From: Parapedobacter sp035556095
Lineage (GTDB): Bacteria > Bacteroidota > Bacteroidia > Sphingobacteriales > Sphingobacteriaceae
Assembly: GCF_035556095.1 (NCBI RefSeq)
Contig: NZ_DATMFT010000011.1
Span: 62,001-126,000, forward strand
Length of the DNA: 64,000 nucleotides
Direction of reading: 5' to 3'
Part shown: positions 44,858 to 53,642 of the stretch, in pieces
Position numbering within the stretch: position 1 is the stretch's first letter
How the letters are laid out: every line of letters starts with the position of its first letter
Notes under the pieces: model-generated
What the model saw: only the letters and a program-made list of their open reading frames with translations
The model's database searches: none
Told to the model about the DNA's origin: nothing
Position numbers and translations under genes: made by a program

Positions 44858-46048
44858 TCATTCTTCAACCCTCCCCCAAAAGCTCAGCTCTGCGATATAA
44901 AAATAATCCAGGTAATCCCAGGTTTCCAATATCCTGAACCTGAGGTAACGAACTGCTCCGATTTCGTTGTCTGTCGGGAATTCAAAATCTTCCCCGTTTA
45001 CCGTAGCATAATCATTATCTTCTGCCGTGTTTGTTCCTACGGGATTCCCCGAGGGCTTGTAAGACTCAAACGTTCCCAATAATTCCCAACTGTCCCACTC
45101 GTCCGTCGGATCATTGGAGCCGTAGATTTCCCACGTCTTGGGAGCGCCAAGCTTATAGGAATACGTATTACCCGGACCGCGGTGCACCAGGTTATAGCGG
45201 CTCAACGTGCACTTTCTTCCCAGATCAAACGTAAAATGTTGGGGCATTCCGGCACCGGGCCTGGTGTGAAACACGGCGTCTGCATTTCGTTCATCCCAAA
45301 GTTTATCAATGGTATAAGACGCCGAAGGGTGCGGCGTAATGTAATCAGAAGGCAATGTATAGGCCCTAAAAGGCTTGGGAATGACCTCCTCAAAAATAGG
45401 CGTAATCACCGCAACCGCTGTATCCGACAAGCTGCCAAACCGGTCACGGACAACCGCACCGAACCTCCGCTCCTCCGCGGCGAATCCCCTCACGGTAAAC
45501 CGGCCGTTTTTGGCCTCGCTATAATAGGTGTCAACCTCCACCCACTCGTTGTTCTCATCGGGAGTAAAGATACCTATCGCCATCGGTGCCTCCCCCGAGT
45601 TTTCGAAATTGATGGTTACGCCACCAAACGCTTCCGTAAACGTCAAGGTGTTGCGTACTTCTTGGAGCGGTGGCGTCAGCGGGTTTACTTTAACAACAAC
45701 TGGTTCGGAGCTCTTTTCGCCTCCGTTTACCGAATACAGCTTGACCTCATACTCTTCAGTATCCGGAAAGCCATCGACAGTGACGAAATCCACATAATTG
45801 GATGACTTCGATACCCGGGCAGCGTCGCTCCTGATATTGTACTCTGCTCGAACGTAGCGGAAACTCGTTTCCGGTGGAATCGAATACGTGATCTTGGCAC
45901 CGCCAGGCAGGGGTTCAACCCGGATGTTTGTTACCGGCGACGGAATCTCGCCGTCTTCCAGTCTGATGTAATTGCGATCTTCATCACATCCGCCGAATAC
46001 TAAAATCAGCGCACAGATGATATAATTGATATATTGAAAACGTTTCAT
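44858..46048 (-). CDS. DUF4959 / discoidin-domain surface lipoprotein
   Basis: This 396-residue lipoprotein starts at ATG 46048 (MKRFQYINYIICALI) with lipobox LVFGGCDE. The N-terminal part matches DUF4959 (ITNIRVEPLPGGAKITYSIP-like, about 30-130). A DUF5126-like middle has FTEAFGGVTINFENSGEAP. The C-terminal F5/8 type C-like domain (about 265-395) contains RHFTFDLGRKCTLSRY-type and VRYLRFRILETWDYLDYFY motifs. Its likely role is surface glycan binding with the SusCD pair. The frame runs open upstream into susD, but that part lacks a signal peptide. Confidence 0.82.
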   Translation of the reverse strand: MKRFQYINYIICALILVFGGCDEDRNYIRLEDGEIPSPVTNIRVEPLPGGAKITYSIPPETSFRYVRAEYNIRSDAARVSKSSNYVDFVTVDGFPDTEEYEVKLYSVNGGEKSSEPVVVKVNPLTPPLQEVRNTLTFTEAFGGVTINFENSGEAPMAIGIFTPDENNEWVEVDTYYSEAKNGRFTVRGFAAEERRFGAVVRDRFGSLSDTAVAVITPIFEEVIPKPFRAYTLPSDYITPHPSASYTIDKLWDERNADAVFHTRPGAGMPQHFTFDLGRKCTLSRYNLVHRGPGNTYSYKLGAPKTWEIYGSNDPTDEWDSWELLGTFESYKPSGNPVGTNTAEDNDYATVNGEDFEFPTDNEIGAVRYLRFRILETWDYLDYFYIAELSFWGRVEE

Positions 46049-46079
46049 AATTTTCTTTATTAGTAATGGTGAGATTGCG

Positions 46080-47978
46080 TTACCAACCCGGATTCTGTAC
46101 CGTATTTTTATTAGCCAGCAATTCGGCCTCACTCACCGGCCACAAATAATCCTTTTGAGCAAACCGGCGGTTATAAATCACATTTACACGGTAATATCCT
46201 TCCGCGGTCTGCTGCCTGATATCCCAGCCGGAAATAGGCGTATTCAACTCTTCCAATGCCAGTTTCCACCGTCGAAGGTCCCAGAGCCGCTTTCCTTCAA
46301 AGGCCAGCTCAATCAGCCGTTCCTGCCTGATGATGTCACGCAGACCATCCTGATTGGCTGGTTTCCCCGGATTGACGGAGTACGTCGCCCAAGACTCCTC
46401 CACGCCAGCCAAACCGGCCCTTTCCCTTACGCGATCGATCCATTCATAAACATCTGGACCAGGCCCTTGCACTTCATTGAGTGCTTCGGCATACATCAGG
46501 TATAGATCGGCCAAGCGAATGACCGGCCAGGGATAATCCGTACGGTTGTAGGTATTCTGCACCTGGGCATTGGTATAATAGACTAGTTTTTTCGGCCAAT
46601 AACCGGTTACGTTGTGCGCATGGTTCGCAATGGTGGATGCTGCCTGCCCTTTTTTGGCCATCACATACCATAGGTCGTTATTTGAGTACTTACCCTGCCC
46701 AAACCAGATACCACCATCGAACCCTAGACTGGCGTAAAAACGCGGTTCCCGGGAAAAATGGAGATTAGCCGTCGTGTAGTTCTCCCTGATATAGAACCGA
46801 TCATCCGTAGTGGCCGTACTGAGTCCATATCGGTTTGCGTAATCCCAGGTTTTATCCTCTTGGATGGGCACCCCGTTGTGTGAGTAGAACGTCTCTACGA
46901 TTTTCAAGGGAACAGCCATATTGCCCGCAACAGATCCATTTGCCCGTAAAGCCGGATCCAGCCCGCGTGGATGCGACTGTACCTGAACGGTGTTGCCCAT
47001 ACTGTTGGTATTGCCCCATATGATTTCCTTATTCCATTTTTCCGTTACGCTATTTCGGATATTCATCTGTAAACGTAGCGTGTCCGACACGTTGTATTGT
47101 AGCGAACTTTGGTCATACGTATACAGGCGGTTTCCCATCTCCTCAGCAAGTTCGATTGCCTCTTTACAGGCAATTGCTGCTTTTTCCCATTTTTCCGAGC
47201 TATAAGTTGTGTTAAACAGCTGCTGACCTTCCTTGTCACGGAAATTAACATAATCGGCGTTGCCGTTAAAGAATGGACTAGCGGCCGTAAGCAATACCTG
47301 TGCCTTGACTGCAGCCGCGATAGGCCTGGTTATCCGTCCCATCTCCGATATTTCGATCATGATCTGATCCGGAAGCATGTTGGGGGCAAGTGCTTCATCC
47401 AATAGCTCCACAATATAGTCGAAACAGTCGTCAACCGGATCCCGCCTTACCTTCACTTCATTGATATCCGCATCCACAGGCAGGTTTTCCTTCTTCAATG
47501 GAATTGGGCCATACATGCGTACCAGCCAAAAGTGATAATAGGCCTTCAGAAACTTCGCCTCGGCGATCCACCGGTTCTTTTCATACTCATCTGCGTCCGG
47601 CACATTGCCTACGTTCTCCAGGAAAATATTGCAATCACGTATTCCCTGGAAAAGATCCTTGCCGTCTCGCCCCCCCTGCCAGAAGTTGAGGAATGGATTC
47701 ACCACATTCTGTCCACCGCGGGCTATTTGAAAGCCGGATGTCAGGTAGTTATCGTGCACCCAGATCTCGTCACCCGTGGTAAATGCGGGGTTTCCGGCGA
47801 GGCTACTGTGCAACGGCATGTATGAATAGCACGTAAACAAAAAACGCTCTGCCGTAACCCTCATCGTAAATGCATTCTCCAGTGTAGGTATATCATCAGG
47901 TATCACATCGAGGTATTTTTGGCAGGATGAGGATACCGTAAGTGCCGTTATAAGCAAGCAAAATCTTATCGTTTTCAT
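46080..47978 (-). CDS. RagB/SusD-family nutrient-binding lipoprotein
   Basis: This 632-residue lipoprotein forms the lid on SusC. It has a signal peptide with lipobox VSSSCQKYLDV and SusD-like TPR region features (RWIAEAKFLKAYYHFWLVRM, GRITRPIAAAVKAQVLLTAA). The C-terminal signature is RLADLYLMYAEALNEV followed by IRQERLIELAFEGKRLWDLR. It starts 11 bp after the susC stop, the standard SusC-SusD order. The ligand is not evident; the two discoidin lipoproteins that follow suggest a complex glycan. Confidence 0.95.
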   Translation of the reverse strand: MKTIRFCLLITALTVSSSCQKYLDVIPDDIPTLENAFTMRVTAERFLFTCYSYMPLHSSLAGNPAFTTGDEIWVHDNYLTSGFQIARGGQNVVNPFLNFWQGGRDGKDLFQGIRDCNIFLENVGNVPDADEYEKNRWIAEAKFLKAYYHFWLVRMYGPIPLKKENLPVDADINEVKVRRDPVDDCFDYIVELLDEALAPNMLPDQIMIEISEMGRITRPIAAAVKAQVLLTAASPFFNGNADYVNFRDKEGQQLFNTTYSSEKWEKAAIACKEAIELAEEMGNRLYTYDQSSLQYNVSDTLRLQMNIRNSVTEKWNKEIIWGNTNSMGNTVQVQSHPRGLDPALRANGSVAGNMAVPLKIVETFYSHNGVPIQEDKTWDYANRYGLSTATTDDRFYIRENYTTANLHFSREPRFYASLGFDGGIWFGQGKYSNNDLWYVMAKKGQAASTIANHAHNVTGYWPKKLVYYTNAQVQNTYNRTDYPWPVIRLADLYLMYAEALNEVQGPGPDVYEWIDRVRERAGLAGVEESWATYSVNPGKPANQDGLRDIIRQERLIELAFEGKRLWDLRRWKLALEELNTPISGWDIRQQTAEGYYRVNVIYNRRFAQKDYLWPVSEAELLANKNTVQNPGW

Positions 47979-47989
47979 AATCTGATCTC

Positions 47990-50900
47990 CTAAAAAGTAG
48001 CACTAAGTCCAAAATTAAATACACGCTGAACGGGGTACCCCAACCCATTACCAGCCATCTCCACATCCCAAAGATTGAATTTGCTCAATGTAAACAAGTT
48101 TGTACCCGTTACATACAGCCTGAGACTGCTCATGCTAACCCGCTGAACCAGCTGCATTGGTAATGAGTAACCAACCTCAACCTGCTTCAACCGCAAAAAA
48201 CTGCCGTCGCGCATAAACCAAGTACTGGTTTGTGCATTGTTGTCGCGGTAGGTGGTACTCAGCCTGGGCCACAGCGCATACACGTCACGATTCTCTTCAG
48301 ACCAATGATCGTCGGCATAGGCCTTAAGCAGTTGCCGCTGGTTGCCGAGGAAAGGCAGGGTAGAATCTGGATTATCATCGGGGTGCCATTGCTTCGTATT
48401 CAGCCAAAACGATTCCCTAGCCAGTCCCTGCAGGAATCCGGATAGATCGAAACCCTTGTAGCTTGCCGAAAACACGAGCCCATAGATGATCTCCGGAGTT
48501 GTCGGGTAGCCGATAGGTACCTGATCCAACGTGGTGATCACACCATCACCGTTGATATCACGGTATTTGATGTCGCCCGCCATATACTCACCGAAGCTCT
48601 GTCGAGGCGAGTTCGCCACCTCATATTCGTCGACAAACAACCCTTCGGCAATGTATCCCCATTGCTGATGGATAGGATAACCAATCCGCGATCGCCACGG
48701 AGCATTTTGATAATCATATTCTTCAAAGACAGTATATTTACCCGTGGCGTAGGTAAAATTCCCTCTCCCCTGCAGGAGCAACCCATTTGTAAACGCATGG
48801 TTATACTCTAAGGCTAGATCAACACCCCGGCCTGTCGCTTCGCCGATATTGGCATAAGGTTGTGCAGCAAGCCCCATGGATGCAGGCGTAGCGACCCGTT
48901 GTTGTAAGATATTTTCCCGCTTTTCGGTATAATATTCTGCTACCAGCGACAACCTGTCCATCAGGCCCAATTCCATCGCGAAATTGGTTTTCTTGGCGGT
49001 CTCCCAAGTGATGTTTGGATCCGAGTAGCGGACCATTGTGATCCCTTGTCTCGAATAGCCGTTCTCCGTTCCAAACACCGCGCCATAGCTCGAATTAAAC
49101 ATATTGACCTCCGAGAGGTACAGGAAACGGCTGCTGCTGATGTTATCGTTGCCCACAATACCATAAGTAGCGCGGAACCTCAAATTGGAAATCACATCTT
49201 TCAAAGGCTCGAAGAATTTTTCGTTAGATACACTCCAAGCCAATCCCGCTGCCGGGAAAAACCCATACCGGTGGTCTTTATAAAAGCGTTCGGTACCATT
49301 GAAACCAAAGTTGAATTCTGCGAAATAACGACTGTCATATGCATAAGTAGCACGGCCAGATAACCCGAAATTGCGGAAAGGCAGCGACTCTTGCAGTGAT
49401 TCCGACCTGCTGGTCAAGCTTTGCCGAAGGATATTCACCAACATACCGCTCACAGCATGCTTATCGAAAGTCCGGTTGTAGCTGGCTGCGGTCTCTATAT
49501 AAAACTGCGACCGAATATCCCGTTCATTGAGTCCGTAAGTCAGGAAGTCCGTACCTGTATCTGGATTGAGGATATTTACACGGTACGTATTTTCCCGGCG
49601 GCTGTAATCACCCATTATGTAATAAAATGGGTTATACGCACGCAGTACGTCAAAAAACGAATATCGGGTAGTATTGACCATCGAACGTACAGCCAACCCC
49701 TCCGTCAGCATGGAAAGATCCTGCTTCAATTCCAATTGCGCAACAATGTTGGACCGGGCATACTCCTTGTAGCCCCTTACCATATCGGCATAGGGATTCA
49801 TAAAGTTGCCATCACCGTAATTCCCAAACATGATGTGGTTCACAAACCGGTGGTCATCGTCTACCGGGTAGGTGGCAGGAAACAATACCGGGTTGGCCCA
49901 CATGGATTTCCGATACATCCCTGTACCGCCGTCCAACGGCCCGGTATAATCATCAAAGCTACCGCTTAACAGTACTGCCATTTCCGTAGACTTGCTCAGG
50001 GAGATATCAACGTTCGTCCGCAGGCTGTATGTCTTCAGGTCGATGTTATTGTTGAAATTATTACGCCCGTTTACACGCAAAACACCGTTATCCTGCGTCA
50101 AGTTCCCAGCCACATAATACCTGGCTACAGAGCCACCGCCGGAAACATTCAGCGTAACACGCTGGTTGGTTGTATAATCTTTAAACAATTCCTGGCGCCA
50201 ATCCGTTGCGGGATAAATAATAGAGCCCGAACCGGGCACGGTATTCTCTATTTTATCATCTTTATAAAACAGTTCCTCTAACGGATTTCTAGTCAAAATC
50301 GCCTCATTGTGGAGTTTCATATAGGTAACCGGATCGGCTAGTTCCACATTCTTGGTGGGTGCTGAGATCGAGTGTTCGAGCCTTAACATAATAGAAGGCT
50401 TACCCTCTTTACCCCGTTTTGTAGTAACCAGTATAACACCGTTTGCCGCTCTAGACCCATATAGTGCTGTTGCCGTCGCATCTTTCATGATCGAAAAGCT
50501 GGCAATATCATCGGGCGGTAGCCGTGCCAGGTCGGTCGTCGACAGCTCAATACCGTCAATCAAAATCAGCGGGTTCTGGTTAGCGCCGAAGGTCGTTATT
50601 CCCCGGACAAAGAAATTGGCATTATCCTGCCCAGGTTCACCACTCCGCTGGAAAGCGATGACACCAGCCAAACGACCAGCCAATGCCGTGGTCAAGTTGC
50701 TTGACGGAACCTTCAGTTCCTTTGGGCTGATGGTTGTTATGGAACCGATAACCGACTCTTTCTTCTGCGTACCGAAGGCCACGACAACGGCCTCATCCAG
50801 CGCCGAATGGGTCTCTATCATGGTCACATTAATCGCCTCTTTCCCAGCAACCGGGATTTCCTGGGTTTCAAAGCCCACCATACTGAAAACTAAGACCGCA

Positions 50901-51190
50901 TCCTGAGGCACCTCCAATACAAATCTGCCATTCACGTCGGTCGTCGTGCCAACGCTCGGTGTGCTCTTCACCAAAACAGAAATGCCGACCAGCACACTCC
51001 CTGTAGAGTCGGTAACGGTGCCGTGCACGGTCTTCTGCTGCAAAAGCAAAGCTCCTGTATGGCCGCCTTCGTTCAAAGCCACACCATTGTCCTCCTCGGC
51101 AAAACCGGTTTGTACAATCAGCAACCATAAAATGGCTGCTAATGCCATGCCGTATCTCCTCACAGATAGGTTAGTTAAATTTTCCATCAT
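47990..51190 (-). CDS. SusC/RagA-family TonB-linked outer-membrane transporter
   Basis: This complete SusC of 1066 residues has a signal peptide (cleavage near TGFAEED). The N-terminal regulatory-like domain covers about 52-125 (VHGTVTDSTGSVLVGISVLV). The plug reads VVVAFGTQKKESVIGSITT, FFVRGITTFGANQNPLILID and YGSRAANGVILVTTKRG, and a 22-strand type barrel ends in RVFNFGLSATF. It imports the bound substrate using TonB energy. It is the first gene of the operon susC-susD-DUF4959-DUF4998. A 670-bp upstream region holds a candidate LacI operator at 51644. Confidence 0.95.
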   Translation of the reverse strand: MMENLTNLSVRRYGMALAAILWLLIVQTGFAEEDNGVALNEGGHTGALLLQQKTVHGTVTDSTGSVLVGISVLVKSTPSVGTTTDVNGRFVLEVPQDAVLVFSMVGFETQEIPVAGKEAINVTMIETHSALDEAVVVAFGTQKKESVIGSITTISPKELKVPSSNLTTALAGRLAGVIAFQRSGEPGQDNANFFVRGITTFGANQNPLILIDGIELSTTDLARLPPDDIASFSIMKDATATALYGSRAANGVILVTTKRGKEGKPSIMLRLEHSISAPTKNVELADPVTYMKLHNEAILTRNPLEELFYKDDKIENTVPGSGSIIYPATDWRQELFKDYTTNQRVTLNVSGGGSVARYYVAGNLTQDNGVLRVNGRNNFNNNIDLKTYSLRTNVDISLSKSTEMAVLLSGSFDDYTGPLDGGTGMYRKSMWANPVLFPATYPVDDDHRFVNHIMFGNYGDGNFMNPYADMVRGYKEYARSNIVAQLELKQDLSMLTEGLAVRSMVNTTRYSFFDVLRAYNPFYYIMGDYSRRENTYRVNILNPDTGTDFLTYGLNERDIRSQFYIETAASYNRTFDKHAVSGMLVNILRQSLTSRSESLQESLPFRNFGLSGRATYAYDSRYFAEFNFGFNGTERFYKDHRYGFFPAAGLAWSVSNEKFFEPLKDVISNLRFRATYGIVGNDNISSSRFLYLSEVNMFNSSYGAVFGTENGYSRQGITMVRYSDPNITWETAKKTNFAMELGLMDRLSLVAEYYTEKRENILQQRVATPASMGLAAQPYANIGEATGRGVDLALEYNHAFTNGLLLQGRGNFTYATGKYTVFEEYDYQNAPWRSRIGYPIHQQWGYIAEGLFVDEYEVANSPRQSFGEYMAGDIKYRDINGDGVITTLDQVPIGYPTTPEIIYGLVFSASYKGFDLSGFLQGLARESFWLNTKQWHPDDNPDSTLPFLGNQRQLLKAYADDHWSEENRDVYALWPRLSTTYRDNNAQTSTWFMRDGSFLRLKQVEVGYSLPMQLVQRVSMSSLRLYVTGTNLFTLSKFNLWDVEMAGNGLGYPVQRVFNFGLSATF

Positions 51191-51643
51191 AATTCGTTTT
51201 TTAAATGGTATTACATTAAAATCATTCAGATGATTTTTCGCTATCGCACAGCAACAATCAGTTCGTGTCGTATCACGTTGTGCAGATTGATCACTACAAC
51301 TGCTACCGCCATGAACGGCCCTATCGGTACTTTAAAACCAAACAGACTCAGGATTTATCACAAGCGCGATTTACTTATTGAAATGTTCATTAGATTTATA
51401 AATGGTGATTAATAGTTTGTTTACTCCATAATTCCCTTATTTAAGATTATCCATAATTTATTTTGTTCTCCTTTATAATTTATGTTCAGGCATCCGCAAT
51501 ACCGATTTCCCTACTTTTCAATTGGTTAAGTGAAGCAAAACCAATCGCATTGCATAAACGAAACTATGGTTTATTTCTAAATACAGACGGATACAATATG
51601 AAACACTTCGGCTTAGAACCTTAAAACAGGCCTTTTCTCCGTA

Positions 51644-51657
51644 TTCAAACGTTGTAA
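51644..51657. promoter_or_regulatory. Candidate LacI operator upstream of susC
   Basis: The palindrome TTCAAACGTTGTAA has the form TTnnAACGTTnnAA and shares ten consecutive bases (AACGTTGTAA) with the site over the lacI promoter. It lies about 450 bp upstream of the susC start and 170 bp upstream of the thioredoxin-like promoter. Confidence 0.4.
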
Positions 51658-51813
51658 TATTCCGACCCCCAATTGGTTGTAAGATAGCCGGGGTAAATCC
51701 GCGGCTGCGTAATGTCCTACGCGTACCTTTGACGCGCTATCACGATATACCGATATAGAGGTGCTTTTGCTTGTAACAGTTATCTATATTTTGCAACAAT
51801 ACTGTATAACTTA

Positions 51814-51843
51814 TTGTTAATAACCAAATTATCAGTATCCTTG
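51814..51843 (+). promoter_or_regulatory. Promoter of the thioredoxin-like genes
   Basis: TTG (51814-51816), a 19-bp spacer and TATCCTTG (51836-51843) resemble the Bacteroidota promoter, with one mismatch in the -7 element. It lies 18 bp upstream of ATG 51862. Confidence 0.5.
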
Positions 51844-51861
51844 TGTAAAGAAACGGACGTT

Positions 51862-52352
51862 ATGCAAAAACTCGTCGTTTGTTTTCTCGCTGCATACCTT
51901 GGCTACCTTCGATAGGAAGCGCCCAGCAGGAAGTTAAGCTCATCAAACTCGACGCATTGGAAGAGCGGCTTGCCAACGGTGGCGATACGACGTACGTCGT
52001 GAACCTATGGGCCACATGGTGTGAACCGTGTGTAGCGGAACTACCCTATTTCGAACAATTACAACAAACCCATAGTGCTCAGCCGTTGAAGATAATCCTG
52101 CTTAGCCTAGATGCACCCAAAAACCACGAACGCGTCGTTAAATTCGGTGAGAAAAACGGCTTACGCAACGAGGTGCTTATCCTCGATGAGCGAAACCAAC
52201 AGGAGTATATCAACCGCGTAAGCGAGAAGTGGTCCGGAGCCATACCTGCGACATTGTTTATTAATAAAACGAAAGACGTACGGTTATTCCATGAGCGGGA
52301 ATTTGATTTCGAAACACTAAACAAAACTTATTTGTCGATTGTTAACCCTTAA
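51862..52352 (+). pseudogene. TlpA-like thioredoxin-fold protein, frameshifted in the signal peptide
   Basis: The body is a TlpA/ResA-like thioredoxin domain with the redox motif WATWCEPC in YVVNLWATWCEPCVAELPYF and the cis-Pro block AIPATLFINK. It would reduce or oxidise exported proteins. That reading frame has no ATG; it only offers TTG at 51879. An ATG at 51862, well placed after the promoter, gives a typical signal-peptide start (MQKLVVCFLAAYLGYLR) but hits TAG at 51913 in another frame. A single-base shift near 51900-51915 would join the two into one protein with cleavage at GSAQQ. Either the gene is broken or there is a sequencing error. Confidence 0.7.
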
Positions 52353-52445
52353 AATACACAGTTATGAAACCATCACCATTAAAACCGCCGAAGCCAGCAT
52401 GAATGCCTTTAGAAAAAAAAACGATGAATAAACAAATTTAGATAG

Positions 52446-53063
52446 ATGAAAAAAGCAGCCAGTTTATTTTTAGCAATGGTTTTTTCAGCTGCCCTATTCG
52501 TGCATGCACAAGAAACCGGCGGGTACCAGATCGGTGATGTCGTCGACGATTTTACCCTAGTCAACGTGGACGGGACAACCGTATCACTGGGTGACTACAC
52601 TGATCAAAAAGGAATAATCCTCATATTCACCTGCAACACGTGTCCGGTTGCAGCAGCTTATGAAGACCGGATCATCGCGTTGGATGCCAAATACAAACCA
52701 CAAGGCTTTCCAGTGGTGGCCGTGAACCCCAATGACCCTGGCGTGGATTCCAGGGAATCGGGGGAGGAGATGAAAAAGCGGGCGGCCGACAAAGGCTTTA
52801 CGTTTCCCTACCTATTAGACCCCGGCCATCTGACCACCTTGAAATTTGGTGCAACCCGGACACCACATGCATTTGTCGTGGTCAATACCGATGCGGGTAT
52901 GCAATTGCAATACATAGGAGCCATTGATGATGATAGCGAAGGCGGGGAGCCCGAAAACAACTATGTTGAGGACGCCATTGCGGCCATAAATGCAGGCCAA
53001 GCACCTACGCCGTCGTTTACTAAGGCAGTCGGTTGCACTATCAAATGGAAGAAAGGGGGCTGA
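52446..53063 (+). CDS. Exported thioredoxin/peroxiredoxin-like (redoxin) protein
   Basis: This 205-residue protein has a signal peptide (cleavage near VHAQET). Its thioredoxin-like fold of the AhpC/TSA-redoxin type has the active-site pair in FTCNTCPVAAAYE (C-N-T-C) and the cis-Pro loop TRTPHAFVVV. The C-terminal part contains IDDDSEGGEPENNYVEDAI, a stretch common in this Bacteroidota subfamily. It likely works in periplasmic thiol or peroxide chemistry. It follows the frameshifted thioredoxin gene by 93 bp and converges on hemJ. Confidence 0.85.
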   Translation: MKKAASLFLAMVFSAALFVHAQETGGYQIGDVVDDFTLVNVDGTTVSLGDYTDQKGIILIFTCNTCPVAAAYEDRIIALDAKYKPQGFPVVAVNPNDPGVDSRESGEEMKKRAADKGFTFPYLLDPGHLTTLKFGATRTPHAFVVVNTDAGMQLQYIGAIDDDSEGGEPENNYVEDAIAAINAGQAPTPSFTKAVGCTIKWKKGG

Positions 53064-53079
53064 GCCTTCGGGCTTGGTA

Positions 53080-53616
53080 CTACCCCCGCTCCCTGATTTT
53101 CTTGTATAACCTCACAGCAACCATCAACATCATCCCCAAAAGCAGCAAACCCACCACCCCATAAATCCAATTGATAGCACTTTTGAGCACCACCACAAAA
53201 ACAATCGCAAACAACAGTACAGTAGCGAGCTCGTTCCACAAACGCAGGCGCATGGAGGTCCACGTGTTCGTCTCAGCACGTAGGTTAAACATCACACGCT
53301 GGCATACGAAATGGTAGCCCACCAACCCAAGTACAAAGGCCAATTTCACATGCATCCACCCGGTCTGCAAAAGTGCCGGATTAACGTATAGCATCACGAG
53401 TCCCGCAACCACGGTTATGTACATAGCGGGTGTGGTAATGATCCACCACAGCTTGCGTTCCATCACCATAAACTGCCGATGCAGCACCTGATACTCCGCC
53501 GCCGGCCGTTGCCGTGCCTCCGTGTGGTAGATAAACAACCGTACCATATAGAACAACCCGGCCATCCAGCAGATAACGAAGATGATGTGTATGGCTTTTG
53601 CGTACAGGTACAGCAT
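53080..53616 (-). CDS. hemJ: Protoporphyrinogen IX oxidase HemJ-like membrane protein
   Basis: This 178-residue inner-membrane protein has four to five helices. The HemJ/CopD-like signature opens it: YLYAKAIHIIFVICWMAGLF (conserved His about 9 and Trp 17), followed by FYMVRLFIYHTEA. Later features are WMHVKLAFVLGLVGYHFVC and LRLWNELATVLLFAIVFVVV. HemJ oxidises protoporphyrinogen to protoporphyrin IX in bacteria that lack HemG and HemY. The neighbour hemE, 26 bp upstream in the same operon, strongly supports the assignment. Confidence 0.88.
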   Translation of the reverse strand: MLYLYAKAIHIIFVICWMAGLFYMVRLFIYHTEARQRPAAEYQVLHRQFMVMERKLWWIITTPAMYITVVAGLVMLYVNPALLQTGWMHVKLAFVLGLVGYHFVCQRVMFNLRAETNTWTSMRLRLWNELATVLLFAIVFVVVLKSAINWIYGVVGLLLLGMMLMVAVRLYKKIRERG

Positions 53617-53642
53617 GGCAGCGCTAAGTTAAATCGTCGAAT

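Larger units (their letters stand above)
51191..51861. other. Intergenic region upstream of susC and of the thioredoxin-like gene
   Basis: This 671-bp divergent gap holds several candidate sites. One is an inverted repeat ATTGGTT (51521-51527)/AACCAAT (51539-51545). Another is the LacI-type palindrome at 51644-51657. An isolated TACCTTTG (51724-51731) has no -33, and the promoter at 51814-51843 serves the plus-strand gene. No consensus promoter for the minus-strand susC was found. A short open frame near 51230-51412 shows no protein-like features. Confidence 0.45.

Noticed and set aside
45182..45805. Plus-strand frame of 207 codons opposite the DUF4959 lipoprotein
   Set aside because: It is Arg/His-rich low-similarity sequence; the opposite strand has a lipobox and a discoidin domain.
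51230..51412. 60-codon open frame in the gap upstream of susC
   Set aside because: No family features, unfavourable composition and no promoter; treated as non-coding.
51724..51731. TACCTTTG on the plus strand in the susC upstream gap
   Set aside because: No TTG/TTTG 19-20 bp upstream, and a better promoter lies 90 bp downstream, so it is probably chance.
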